A DNA stretch of 8,766 bases from Planctomycetaceae bacterium (GTDB lineage: Bacteria; Planctomycetota; Planctomycetia; Planctomycetales; Planctomycetaceae). The stretch is taken from the NCBI GenBank assembly GCA_023258825.1, contig JALQWE010000127.1, positions 1-8,766 on the forward strand. Reading direction: 5' to 3'. Both the position numbers and the translations under genes were made by a program. The notes under the pieces were generated by a model. It saw nothing but the letters and a program-made list of their open reading frames with translations. It was not told where the DNA came from and made no database searches. Each line of letters starts with the position of its first letter. Within the stretch, counting starts at the first letter, position 1. Positions 1-6,555 of this stretch are shown here, piece after piece.

Positions 1-605
1 GAGAGGCGGAACAGGAACTGACTGGGGAGCGTTTTCGCGGTATTCGCGTGCTTTGCACGGGAATCGCACCGGTGATCTACAAGGCCCGGCGGTCGCTGGT
101 AGATGGTTTGATGCAGGGCCTCGCCAGCGATGTGCTGCTGATCGTTCTGGCCATTGTGATCACCATGCGGACTTTTTCCAGCGGCTTTCTGCTGTTGATG
201 ACAAGTCTTTTCCCGACCCTGCTGGTTCTGGGAACGCTCGGCTGGCTGGGAATTCCGATCAATGTTGGTGCCGTACTTGCTCCATGCGTAGCGCTGGGGG
301 TGACTGTCGATGATTCGATCCATTTTGTGGTTTGGTTTCGCAATGGGGTGCAGCGAGGATTCACGCCCGGAGAATCAGTGCTGCTTGCCTGGCGTGCCTG
401 TGCTCGGCCTGTCTATCAGAGTTGGATGCTGCTCGGGCTCGGAATGGCGACGCAGTTCGTCAATGACTTTGGTTCGATTCGGCAGTTTGGCATGATGATG
501 GTGGCGATGCTGACAGCCAGTGTGGTGGGCAATTTGATTCTGCAACCGGCGATCCTCTCCAGTCCACTCGGCACCATTGTCGCTCGCGGTTTTCGTCGGT
601 CCTGA
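1..605 (+). CDS. RND/MMPL-superfamily exporter, C-terminal part (5' end cut by window)
   Basis: The reading frame is open from base 3 to the TGA at 603-605, giving 200 residues with no N-terminus, so the gene starts left of the window. The GTG at 48 is an internal Val codon, not a convincing start, because the frame upstream of it is open and protein-like. Five hydrophobic segments fit transmembrane helices 8-12 of an RND pump. They include a segment ending in ALGVTVDDSIHF, the Asp-containing membrane motif typical of the MMPL/COG1033 'predicted exporter' branch, then a soluble loop with RNGVQRG and a final pair of helices ending NLILQPAIL. The family uses proton motive force to move hydrophobic or lipid-like substrates across or out of the inner membrane. 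The substrate is unknown here. The protein ends shortly after the last helix, as is usual for the family. Confidence 0.9.
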   Translation, partial: EAEQELTGERFRGIRVLCTGIAPVIYKARRSLVDGLMQGLASDVLLIVLAIVITMRTFSSGFLLLMTSLFPTLLVLGTLGWLGIPINVGAVLAPCVALGVTVDDSIHFVVWFRNGVQRGFTPGESVLLAWRACARPVYQSWMLLGLGMATQFVNDFGSIRQFGMMMVAMLTASVVGNLILQPAILSSPLGTIVARGFRRS

Positions 606-862
606 AATTCATACGCAGAGTGTGGGCGGAGTGACGGCGTGTTTTTCACAGATGTCTCCGGATGGCGTTTCGAGCAGACTGGCTGGAACAGAAACGACTT
701 TCCGCTGGATCCACTGCCAGGTATCGAAGCACACGCTGGGATTTATGGGGCTGCTGACACTGCGAACAGTAATTTCGGAAAAGCAGCATGGGACAGAGCA
801 GGCCGTTTTCGTTAGGATACGGAAGGTGGCTTGTGTTAGTGCTGAACCCGGCAGGAGTAAAG
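606..862. other. intergenic gap between exporter and DUF1080 gene
   Basis: This 257-base stretch contains no convincing gene. An ATG at 788 is in frame with the DUF1080 gene, but the 25 residues it would add do not look like a signal peptide and would bury the real one. I see no strong hairpin plus T-run terminator after the exporter stop and no good -35/-10 pair, so I cannot say whether the exporter and DUF1080 genes share a transcript. Confidence 0.5.
853..857 (+). promoter_or_regulatory. ribosome binding site (AGGAG) of the DUF1080 gene
   Basis: AGGAG lies 5 bases before the ATG at 863 and 8 bases before the adjacent ATG at 866. It supports starting the protein at one of these two Met codons rather than at the in-frame ATG 75 bases upstream. 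Confidence 0.75.
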
Positions 863-1567
863 ATGATGAAACGCGTACTGATCATGATGCTGGCAATTGC
901 CACGACAGCCAGCGCAGCGAGAGCGCAGGACAATTGGATCTCGCTGTTTGATGGAAAAACACTGAATGGCTGGAAGATGGCGGAGCACGGCAAAGCCACT
1001 TATGAAGTCGTCGACGGCGCAATCCATGGGGTAACAGTCGAAGGCAGCCCGAACTCATTTCTGATAACGGAGCAGGAGTTCGGAGATTTTGAACTTGAGT
1101 TCGAAGTCAAAGTTCATGATCAGTTGAATTCCGGCTGTCAGATTCGATCCCGTGGAAAGACCGAGGCTGATGTGGATGCCGAAGCCAAACGCACCGGAAA
1201 CCGGCCACAGGGTGAAGGCGGGCTCGGGCGATTCCACGGACCTCAGGTAGAGATTGAAAAGGCACCAGGATTTGCCGGCTTTGTTTATGGCGAAGCGACA
1301 CAATATGGCTGGTTATCCGCTGAGCCTCGGACTGGCGGTAAACCACACAATCTCATGAAGAGTGGCGACTGGAATAAGTTCCGGATTGTCGCAAAAGGTG
1401 CACATATTCAAACAATGATCAATGGCAGCAAGGTGGCAGATCTGCATCACGAAGAAATCTTTAAAACGCACCCACGCGGGCACATCGGTCTGCAGGTGCA
1501 CGGCATTGCTGCCGGAACTGGTCCGTTTGATGTTTCGTGGCGGAATATTCGAATTCGGCCGCTATAA
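863..1567 (+). CDS. secreted DUF1080 (3-keto-disaccharide hydrolase-like) protein
   Basis: The product is 234 residues. Residues 1-21 are a signal peptide (basic start, hydrophobic core, Ala-rich end with likely cleavage after ARA at 19-21), so the mature protein is periplasmic or secreted. The rest is one DUF1080 domain (Pfam PF06439) of jelly-roll, concanavalin-like fold. Landmarks are WISLFDGKTLNGW at 25-37, FGDFELEFE at 73-81, NSGCQIRSRG at 89-98, GPQVEIE at 126-132, WNKFRIVAKG at 170-179 and the closing WRNIRIRPL. Some members of the family cleave 3-keto-glycosides, and planctomycetes carry many copies. The substrate cannot be read from the sequence. The length is normal for a single-domain member and the frame is intact. 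It lies 227 bases upstream of the CxxCH dehydrogenase-like gene on the same strand, which suggests a shared role in sugar breakdown. A start at ATG 866 is almost equally likely. Confidence 0.94.
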   Translation: MMKRVLIMMLAIATTASAARAQDNWISLFDGKTLNGWKMAEHGKATYEVVDGAIHGVTVEGSPNSFLITEQEFGDFELEFEVKVHDQLNSGCQIRSRGKTEADVDAEAKRTGNRPQGEGGLGRFHGPQVEIEKAPGFAGFVYGEATQYGWLSAEPRTGGKPHNLMKSGDWNKFRIVAKGAHIQTMINGSKVADLHHEEIFKTHPRGHIGLQVHGIAAGTGPFDVSWRNIRIRPL

Positions 1568-1657
1568 CTCGTTCGTCTCCGGCAGAACAGGCAGAAGTGT
1601 AGAGGGGGCTGAGTTCGGGATGTCCGTTGGTTCCTGATTCCAGCCCCTGGCTTCCCC

Positions 1658-1798
1658 ATGTTGTGTTCGTTCTGCTGGCTGCCACCATCGTCCTGTGTGG
1701 TGATGGGAGTGATGGCGACTGAAAACGCGCAGGCAGCCGGATGCTGTTGTGCGGGTGATGGTGGGTCTGAGGTCAGTGAAGGATCATTGAGCTTATGA
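1658..1798 (+). CDS. doubtful 46-codon Cys-rich ORF overlapping the next start codon
   Basis: An ATG at 1658 opens 46 codons ending in a TGA at 1796-1798 that overlaps the ATG of the CxxCH gene at 1795 (ATGA overlap). The peptide has six Cys, including a CCC run at residues 29-31, and an ENAQA-AG stretch at 22-28 that resembles a signal-peptidase site. Against it, there is no Shine-Dalgarno sequence before the ATG, no basic residue near the N-terminus, and short ORFs arise easily by chance. If translated, it could couple ribosomes to the downstream gene. I recognise no family and list it only as a candidate. Confidence 0.2.
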   Translation: MLCSFCWLPPSSCVVMGVMATENAQAAGCCCAGDGGSEVSEGSLSL

Positions 1799-4700
1799 AA
1801 AAGGTACCGGTTGGAGCCCTGCTGAGCGTCCTGGCGGCGTTGCTCGCCTGTGTGATTGTCCCGGTCAGGCTGGTCAAGGCTCAGGAATTTGAAGGGATTC
1901 GGGTACCTGAGGGGTTTCGCGTCACACTGTATGCCGACGATGATCTGGCTCACGATGTTTTCTCTCTGACGCTGGATTCTGAAGGGCGCGTCGTTGTCTC
2001 CGGCCCCGGTTATATTCGCACATTGATTGATACAGACGGTGATGGGCGAGCGGATCGCTTAGAGCAGTTTTCCGACAAGCCAGCTTCAGGCGCTCAGGGA
2101 ATGTTTTTTCACGGTCGTCGATTGTTGTGTGCGGGCGATGATGGACTGCTGCTTTTTAAGGATGACAACGCAGACGGTAAGGCCGATGGCCCACCACAGA
2201 CTTTTCTGAAGATTGCAGCCGGTGGTGAGCACCACGCGCACTCCATTCAGAAAGGGCCTGATGGCTGGTGGTATGTGATTGCCGGAAACTTTTCGGGCGT
2301 CTCCGCTGCCTACGCGACATCGCCATCGTCACCTGTCAAATCGCCCGTATCAGGGACACTGCTGCGACTAACTCCTGAGTTGCGTGGCGGAGAAATCGTG
2401 GCAGATGGCTTTAGAAATGCGTACGACTTTGCATTTAACGAAGTGGGCGACTGTTTCACTTATGACAGCGACGACGAGCGGGACATTTCGCTTCCGTGGT
2501 ATCTCCCAACCCAGGTGTTTCATGTGCTGCCCGCCTCCAATGCCGGTTACGTGACGCCCGGTCTGAAACGCCCTCCAACCTACCCGGATATGCCGCCCGT
2601 GGTGGCCTCATTCGGTCGTGGATCACCCACTGGAGTTCTCTGTTATCGTCACCAGCAGTTCCCGGAAGCATACCGTGGAGCGCTGTTTGTTCAGGACTGG
2701 ACGCTCGGTCGAATTCTCGTCGTACCGCTGAATATTCATGGAGCGGGCTGGACATCGCAGCCACTCGAATTTGCTGCGGGGCAGAATCAATTCGGTTTTG
2801 CTCCGACAGATATGGAAATTGGCCCTGACGGTAGCCTGTTTGTTTCAGTCGGCGGCCGTGGCACGCGTGGCAGCGTCTATCGGATTGCATGGGATGGAAA
2901 TGGCTCCGTCTCCGCTGCGGGTTTTGCTGAGGATTCGTCGCTCAATCGGGTCCTGCGGGCTCCACAACCCAACACCGCGTGGTCGCGGGCAAGGTGGGTG
3001 CCGGAGGCGAAAAAACTTTCGCCCGCGGTCTTTCGATCAGCGACTCTCGATGCGTCTCGCACCGCTGTGGAACGTGTGCGAGCTATTGAGGTGCTGGTGG
3101 AATTGCATGGGGGAATGGATCCGGAAACTGCCCGGCAGTTGGTCCGAACGGATGCTGTTGAAGTGCGGGCCCGTGCAGCGTGGGCAATCGGGCGCACGAA
3201 ACCTGCGTCTCCTGATGCAGGTAGTCTCAAGCCATTCCTGAGGGATGCAGATCCCTTTGTGCAGAGGGCTGCCCTCGAATCGCTCACTACGGTGACTGCG
3301 GCGGACGTCTTTGCCGAAGTGATCGAGGAACTGGCCGCTGGGCTCAGCAATCCGGATCGGATTGTTCGGTTAACTGCGGCCCAATTGCTCCAACGTCTCG
3401 ACCCTGCTCAGTTGAATGCTGTCGAAAAGGCAGTCGCAAATGCTCCTCGTGGCATGCTCTGGTTTTATCTGGGACGACTGCAGCGTTCTGCTGCCCTCAG
3501 TGTTCCGGCAGCGCAGGTAGCTACGGCGGTGCTGAAGGATTCCGGCGCCTCAGTTGATTTGCGCCGGGAGTCAGTTCGTGTGCTGCAACTGGCTCTGGGA
3601 GATACTGGTCCACAAAAAGATCGACCACCCATGTTCGAAAGTTATGCTCCCCGATTGTCTGCGGAACCGATCGAACGGGAATTGAATCCGTTGCTCATTA
3701 CCATTGCCGACGCGTTCCCTTCCGGTGACGCTCTGCTCGATCATGAGTTGGTGCGATTCTTCGCGATGACAGCTCCACTCAATCGAGATTTATTCACCCG
3801 CATTCTGGGGCAGTTGACCGACGAAAGTCTGCCGCAGGACGATCTGCATCGTCTGGCCGCGCTCAGCCAGTTCGAGCTCGAGCGCTCCGTCGAAGAGACC
3901 TCTGCCATCGCAAAGGCACTTGTCTCTGTGGACGTCAAGCTGAAGCGTCTGGCGATGAAACAGGATACGAATTGGGACGACCGAATCGGCGAATTGTACG
4001 CGGCGCTGTGTGCGGTAGATCCTGCACTCCCGTCACTGATCCCGAGCCAGCCGGGGTTCGGCCAGCCAGGTCATGTGCTGTTTCTCAGCAAAGTTCCGGA
4101 ATCACTGATCCCGCAGGCGATTACCGGAATTGTGAATGCTGTCGCTGAGGATCCGGATTATCAATGGAGTAGTGATGTGGTGTTTGTGATTGGTGAGTCA
4201 GACAATCCTGATCATCGGCAGTTGCTGAGGAGTCAGCTTTCAAACCTGTCGGTTCGTGATGCTGTGCTGATGGTTCTGGCTGAGACACCGTCGCCAGTTG
4301 ATCGCCCTGCATTCGTCGCGGGGCTGGAATCTCCGCAGTTGAATGCCGTTGAAGCCTGCCTGAATGCCCTGAAGTCGCTGCCTCGCACGAAAGAGCCGGC
4401 GGAACTGTATCAGTTGCTGGGAACCGCTCGGAGACTGATTAACGACAAACGCGAATTTCAACTGCGGGAACTGGCGATGCGAATCCTGCAGAATGATACA
4501 GAACAAACTCTGAAGTTCGTGTTTGGAGAAACAGGATATCAGCCACAGCCCGAGTCGATGCAGGCCTGGCAGCAGTGGCTGGAAAAACGGTATCCCGATT
4601 ATCGTCCGGTGAATACTTCAGAGCAGGCACAGAAACTTCTCGCTTCACTGGACAGTGTTGCGTGGGATGCCGGCGATCAGACGCGGGGGCAGAAACTATT

Positions 4701-5070
4701 CGAAAAACTCAGCTGTGCCCGCTGTCATGGCGGTCGCAGGGCTTTAGGACCGGATCTGACCGGCGTCGCACGTCGATTCTCACGTCATGACCTGTTTGCT
4801 GCGATCGCGGATCCCAATCGGGACATTTCTGCTCGTTACCAGACGACTTCGATCGAGACAAAATCGGGGAAAATCCTTTCCGGCCTCATCGTCTACGAGT
4901 CTATCGATGGTTTGCTGCTCAGAGACGCGGAGCACAGGACTTATCGTGTTGAAGCCGCGGACATCGACTCCAAATCTCTGCAACGAAACTCGCTGATGCC
5001 GGAAGGCCTGCTCAAAGACTGTTCAGAACAGGACCTGGCGGATCTCAATCGGTATCTTCAGAGCCTGTAA
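1795..5070 (+). CDS. PVC-type CxxCH cytochrome fusion: dehydrogenase-like propeller, HEAT repeats, c-type heme domain
   Basis: The product is 1091 residues. Residues 1-29 are a signal peptide (MKK start, long hydrophobic core, likely cleavage after VKA), placing it in the periplasm or envelope. Residues about 33-365 match the planctomycete 'membrane-bound dehydrogenase' N-terminal domain (TIGR02604 type), a six-bladed propeller related to soluble PQQ-dependent sugar dehydrogenases. It contains two EF-hand-like loops, DTDGDGRAD (79-87) and DDNADGKAD (123-131), and a His-rich EHHAHS (145-150) just before GPDGWWY. Residues about 415-570 are HEAT-like helical repeats, followed by more helical sequence to about 960. 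The C-terminus is a cytochrome c domain of TIGR02603 type: heme attachment CARCH at 974-978, then GPDLTG, and SLMPEGLL with M1068 as probable axial ligand. The likely role is oxidation of a sugar or alcohol with electron transfer to heme; the substrate is unknown. A GAAGGA at 1778-1783 lies 11 bases before the start, a rather long spacing. Confidence 0.95.
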   Translation: MKKVPVGALLSVLAALLACVIVPVRLVKAQEFEGIRVPEGFRVTLYADDDLAHDVFSLTLDSEGRVVVSGPGYIRTLIDTDGDGRADRLEQFSDKPASGAQGMFFHGRRLLCAGDDGLLLFKDDNADGKADGPPQTFLKIAAGGEHHAHSIQKGPDGWWYVIAGNFSGVSAAYATSPSSPVKSPVSGTLLRLTPELRGGEIVADGFRNAYDFAFNEVGDCFTYDSDDERDISLPWYLPTQVFHVLPASNAGYVTPGLKRPPTYPDMPPVVASFGRGSPTGVLCYRHQQFPEAYRGALFVQDWTLGRILVVPLNIHGAGWTSQPLEFAAGQNQFGFAPTDMEIGPDGSLFVSVGGRGTRGSVYRIAWDGNGSVSAAGFAEDSSLNRVLRAPQPNTAWSRARWVPEAKKLSPAVFRSATLDASRTAVERVRAIEVLVELHGGMDPETARQLVRTDAVEVRARAAWAIGRTKPASPDAGSLKPFLRDADPFVQRAALESLTTVTAADVFAEVIEELAAGLSNPDRIVRLTAAQLLQRLDPAQLNAVEKAVANAPRGMLWFYLGRLQRSAALSVPAAQVATAVLKDSGASVDLRRESVRVLQLALGDTGPQKDRPPMFESYAPRLSAEPIERELNPLLITIADAFPSGDALLDHELVRFFAMTAPLNRDLFTRILGQLTDESLPQDDLHRLAALSQFELERSVEETSAIAKALVSVDVKLKRLAMKQDTNWDDRIGELYAALCAVDPALPSLIPSQPGFGQPGHVLFLSKVPESLIPQAITGIVNAVAEDPDYQWSSDVVFVIGESDNPDHRQLLRSQLSNLSVRDAVLMVLAETPSPVDRPAFVAGLESPQLNAVEACLNALKSLPRTKEPAELYQLLGTARRLINDKREFQLRELAMRILQNDTEQTLKFVFGETGYQPQPESMQAWQQWLEKRYPDYRPVNTSEQAQKLLASLDSVAWDAGDQTRGQKLFEKLSCARCHGGRRALGPDLTGVARRFSRHDLFAAIADPNRDISARYQTTSIETKSGKILSGLIVYESIDGLLLRDAEHRTYRVEAADIDSKSLQRNSLMPEGLLKDCSEQDLADLNRYLQSL

Positions 5071-5275
5071 TACCGGGCCTTGACCGAACTGGTGTACGAA
5101 TTGTGCCGCACAAAACGGTTCAACGTGCCGCTGTCGCGAGTTTCAGGCGAATCCAAATGCGTCAACGCTGGTCAGGCTTGTCCCGCCTCGAATGCTTGTC
5201 CAGCCGGCTCTCGTTGTATGGCTCAGGTCGTGTGAGTCCGGCGTGCCCCCAGGACGCTCGCATTCAACGCCGGCT
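5071..5275. other. convergent intergenic region with weak hairpins
   Basis: The 205 bases between the stops of the two converging genes hold no convincing ORF. The clearest structure is an inverted repeat with perfect 7-base arms (CCGGCGT at 5238-5244, ACGCCGG at 5267-5273) and a 22-base loop. A second hairpin lies just beyond, inside the lipoprotein gene. Neither has a long T-run, so transcript ends here may be rho-dependent or loosely defined. Confidence 0.4.
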
Positions 5276-5977
5276 TCACAGCCCGGCTTCGGTGGCGGGC
5301 TTTCCGTCACTGGCATAACGCAGGCTGCTGTGACCGGATGGTGGCGAAAAAGTGATCCGGTCAGGCAGTCGCGTGACGCCCATCCCGTGCGGAACCCGTT
5401 GGGCTGTCGCGAGATCTCGCTTCAGTGTACCACCAGTCCAGGGGCCAATTCCCAGCACAAAGGTGTTGCTGTCGCTGGCCTGGGCCATGGAGATACCGCC
5501 GTCACCGAGGACGGAACGGGATTTGGTGTCATAGAGGACGAGGCCAATCTTGGCATACGCGAACTGGGATTTTTTCTGACTGAAACGAATCTCCGGAAAG
5601 GTCATCATGCCCGGCAGCGTGATCTCGGGTATTCCGATAAAGCTATCCGTCGTATCTGTGCCGACTCCGCCACTGCGTGGTTCAAGGATAACGTCTGATT
5701 CTTCAGCAGTTGCCACGACGTTCGCGCCGGCACGCAGCAGGCGATGTCGCAATGACCCCATGACATAGCCCTTGTCCACACAGTCAAGATACTTGTCGTC
5801 CAGAAAGACTTTCTGACCGGAAACAGGTGAAAAGTCGACCTTGTCGAGGGACTGGTCGATGGCGTTGGAGACCAGCATCTGCTCCTTGGCTGTTCGTGCT
5901 GTATTGGAAGTACTTGTGGATGTGCAACCGACAGCCAGTGCAGCTAAGACCAGTGAGAACAGAGAGGGCAGCTTCAT
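5276..5977 (-). CDS. small envelope lipoprotein, resembles planctomycete DUF6655-type proteins
   Basis: The product is 233 residues when started at the ATG at 5975-5977. This start gives a lipoprotein signal (MKLPSLF, then a hydrophobic core ending ALAVGC, Cys at residue 18) followed by a Ser/Thr-rich linker. The frame is open upstream to an ATG at 6166, but the extra 63 residues would bury the lipobox. The mature part begins with an Ala/Ser helix (SNAIDQSLDKVDFSPVSG), then KVFLDDKYLD and KGYVMGSLRHRLLRAGA, an SDVILEPRSGGVGTD segment, SFIGIPEITLPG, and a beta-rich AKIGLVLYDTKSRSVLGDGG. This order recalls planctomycete lipoproteins labelled DUF6655, from memory and without a search. Their function is not known to me. 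The layout (short helix, LRxxLL helix, beta-strand with VGTD) suggests an alpha/beta envelope domain. No strong Shine-Dalgarno precedes the ATG. The gene runs toward the CxxCH gene and has no obvious partner. Confidence 0.75.
   Translation of the reverse strand: MKLPSLFSLVLAALAVGCTSTSTSNTARTAKEQMLVSNAIDQSLDKVDFSPVSGQKVFLDDKYLDCVDKGYVMGSLRHRLLRAGANVVATAEESDVILEPRSGGVGTDTTDSFIGIPEITLPGMMTFPEIRFSQKKSQFAYAKIGLVLYDTKSRSVLGDGGISMAQASDSNTFVLGIGPWTGGTLKRDLATAQRVPHGMGVTRLPDRITFSPPSGHSSLRYASDGKPATEAGL
5280..5301 (+). terminator. possible weak terminator of the CxxCH gene
   Basis: AGCCCG (5280-5285) pairs perfectly with CGGGCT (5296-5301) around a 10-base loop. On the plus strand the stem is followed by only two further T residues before CC. 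It lies inside the last codons of the convergent lipoprotein gene, 210 bases past the CxxCH stop. The short T-run makes this tentative, and the pairing may be accidental in GC-rich coding sequence. Confidence 0.25.
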
Positions 5978-6475
5978 CAGGTGCGTCCATGTTGTGAACA
6001 AAAGTTGATTCGTAGCAGCAGCACAATGCAACTTCTGCAGGCAGACGACGGAAAACGGCAAGGCTTCGAAATCTGCAGCCGACGTCGCACGCGGCCTGCC
6101 GGGCGCAGAATCGGTCATCGACAAATGTTCTTCAGCAGCCCTGCAGCGAGGGAGCGAAAGGCACAACGTCGGGCGGCGAGTCTATGAGTTCCAACTGTTC
6201 GGGTTCAACGCAGATGTCGCTGGATATCCCGCCCCTGGTTGCCCGACATTCCTGCTCGGCCGTACTGAGCAAACTCGTTCGGCAGATTCTGCCCGGATTG
6301 TTTTTACCCGGCAGAATCGCACACCACTTGATACAAGCGGCTGGAGTGCGAAGTCCCGATTGAGCCGCGCCGCTGATGGGCTCTGCGCGTGTTTTGGTAG
6401 AAACCGAGGCCCAGCTTGTATTTTGATGCATCGGAAGACCGGCGTTGACTTCTCGGCAGCATTGCCGGCGGGCGT
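5978..6475. other. long intergenic region upstream of the lipoprotein gene
   Basis: About 500 bases between the propeller-gene terminator and the lipoprotein start hold no gene I can support. A 99-codon minus-strand frame (6132-6431) has no Shine-Dalgarno and no recognisable protein pattern. The promoter of the lipoprotein gene should be here, but no clean -35/-10 pair stands out. The only clear structures are the inverted repeat at 6281-6318 and a small hairpin CGGCA-GCAT-TGCCG at 6454-6467. Confidence 0.5.
6281..6318. repeat. inverted repeat with two alternative hairpins
   Basis: GATTCTGCC (6285-6293) pairs perfectly with GGCAGAATC (6310-6318) around a 16-base loop containing five T residues. 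Two further G-C pairs can form inside after one mismatch. The left arm can instead fold alone as GGCAG-ATT-CTGCC (6281-6293), so the two structures exclude each other. There is no T-run after either stem on either strand, so it is not a standard terminator. It lies about 300 bases upstream of the lipoprotein start. Confidence 0.55.
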
Positions 6476-6508
6476 AAAAAAACGCTGCGACCCGAATGAG
6501 TCGCAGCG
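6476..6508 (-). terminator. rho-independent terminator of the propeller gene(s)
   Basis: Read on the minus strand, CGCTGCGAC and GTCGCAGCG form a perfect 9-base GC-rich stem with an 8-base loop, followed directly by seven T residues (plus-strand A-run at 6476-6482). It lies about 48 bases after the TAA of the 553-residue propeller gene, a textbook intrinsic terminator position and shape. Confidence 0.92.
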
Positions 6509-6555
6509 CTGGCTGGTTGTGTTGTCAGTAGCTGCCCTGCAGGAATGCCCCTGCC

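Noticed and set aside
788..862. Upstream in-frame start of the DUF1080 gene at 788
   Set aside because: It would place 25 extra residues before a clear signal peptide, and the good AGGAG lies before 863/866 instead.
577..951. 124-codon plus-strand frame after the exporter
   Set aside because: It overlaps the exporter end and the signal-peptide region of the DUF1080 gene, and its translation has no recognisable protein pattern.
1663..1722. GTG-initiated 19-codon hydrophobic frame ending IVLCGDGSDGD, like a lipoprotein signal
   Set aside because: It stops after 19 codons with no continuing domain, lacks a ribosome binding site and overlaps the Cys-rich ORF in another frame. A remnant of a lost lipoprotein gene is possible but unsupported.
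1447..1953. 168-codon minus-strand frame
   Set aside because: It is antisense to the DUF1080 end and the CxxCH start; the translation is low in protein-like features and has no ribosome binding site that I can see.
2456..3350. Several antisense and alternate frames of 110-167 codons inside the CxxCH gene
   Set aside because: They are shadows of a GC-rich coding frame whose own translation matches known domains over its full length.
5978..6166. N-terminal extension of the lipoprotein gene to an ATG at 6166
   Set aside because: The added 63 residues are not a signal sequence and would bury the lipobox at the ATG 5975-5977 start.
6132..6431. 99-codon minus-strand frame in the long gap
   Set aside because: No Shine-Dalgarno, no domain pattern and no hydrophobic or helical periodicity; it also covers the inverted repeat. 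Most likely a chance frame.
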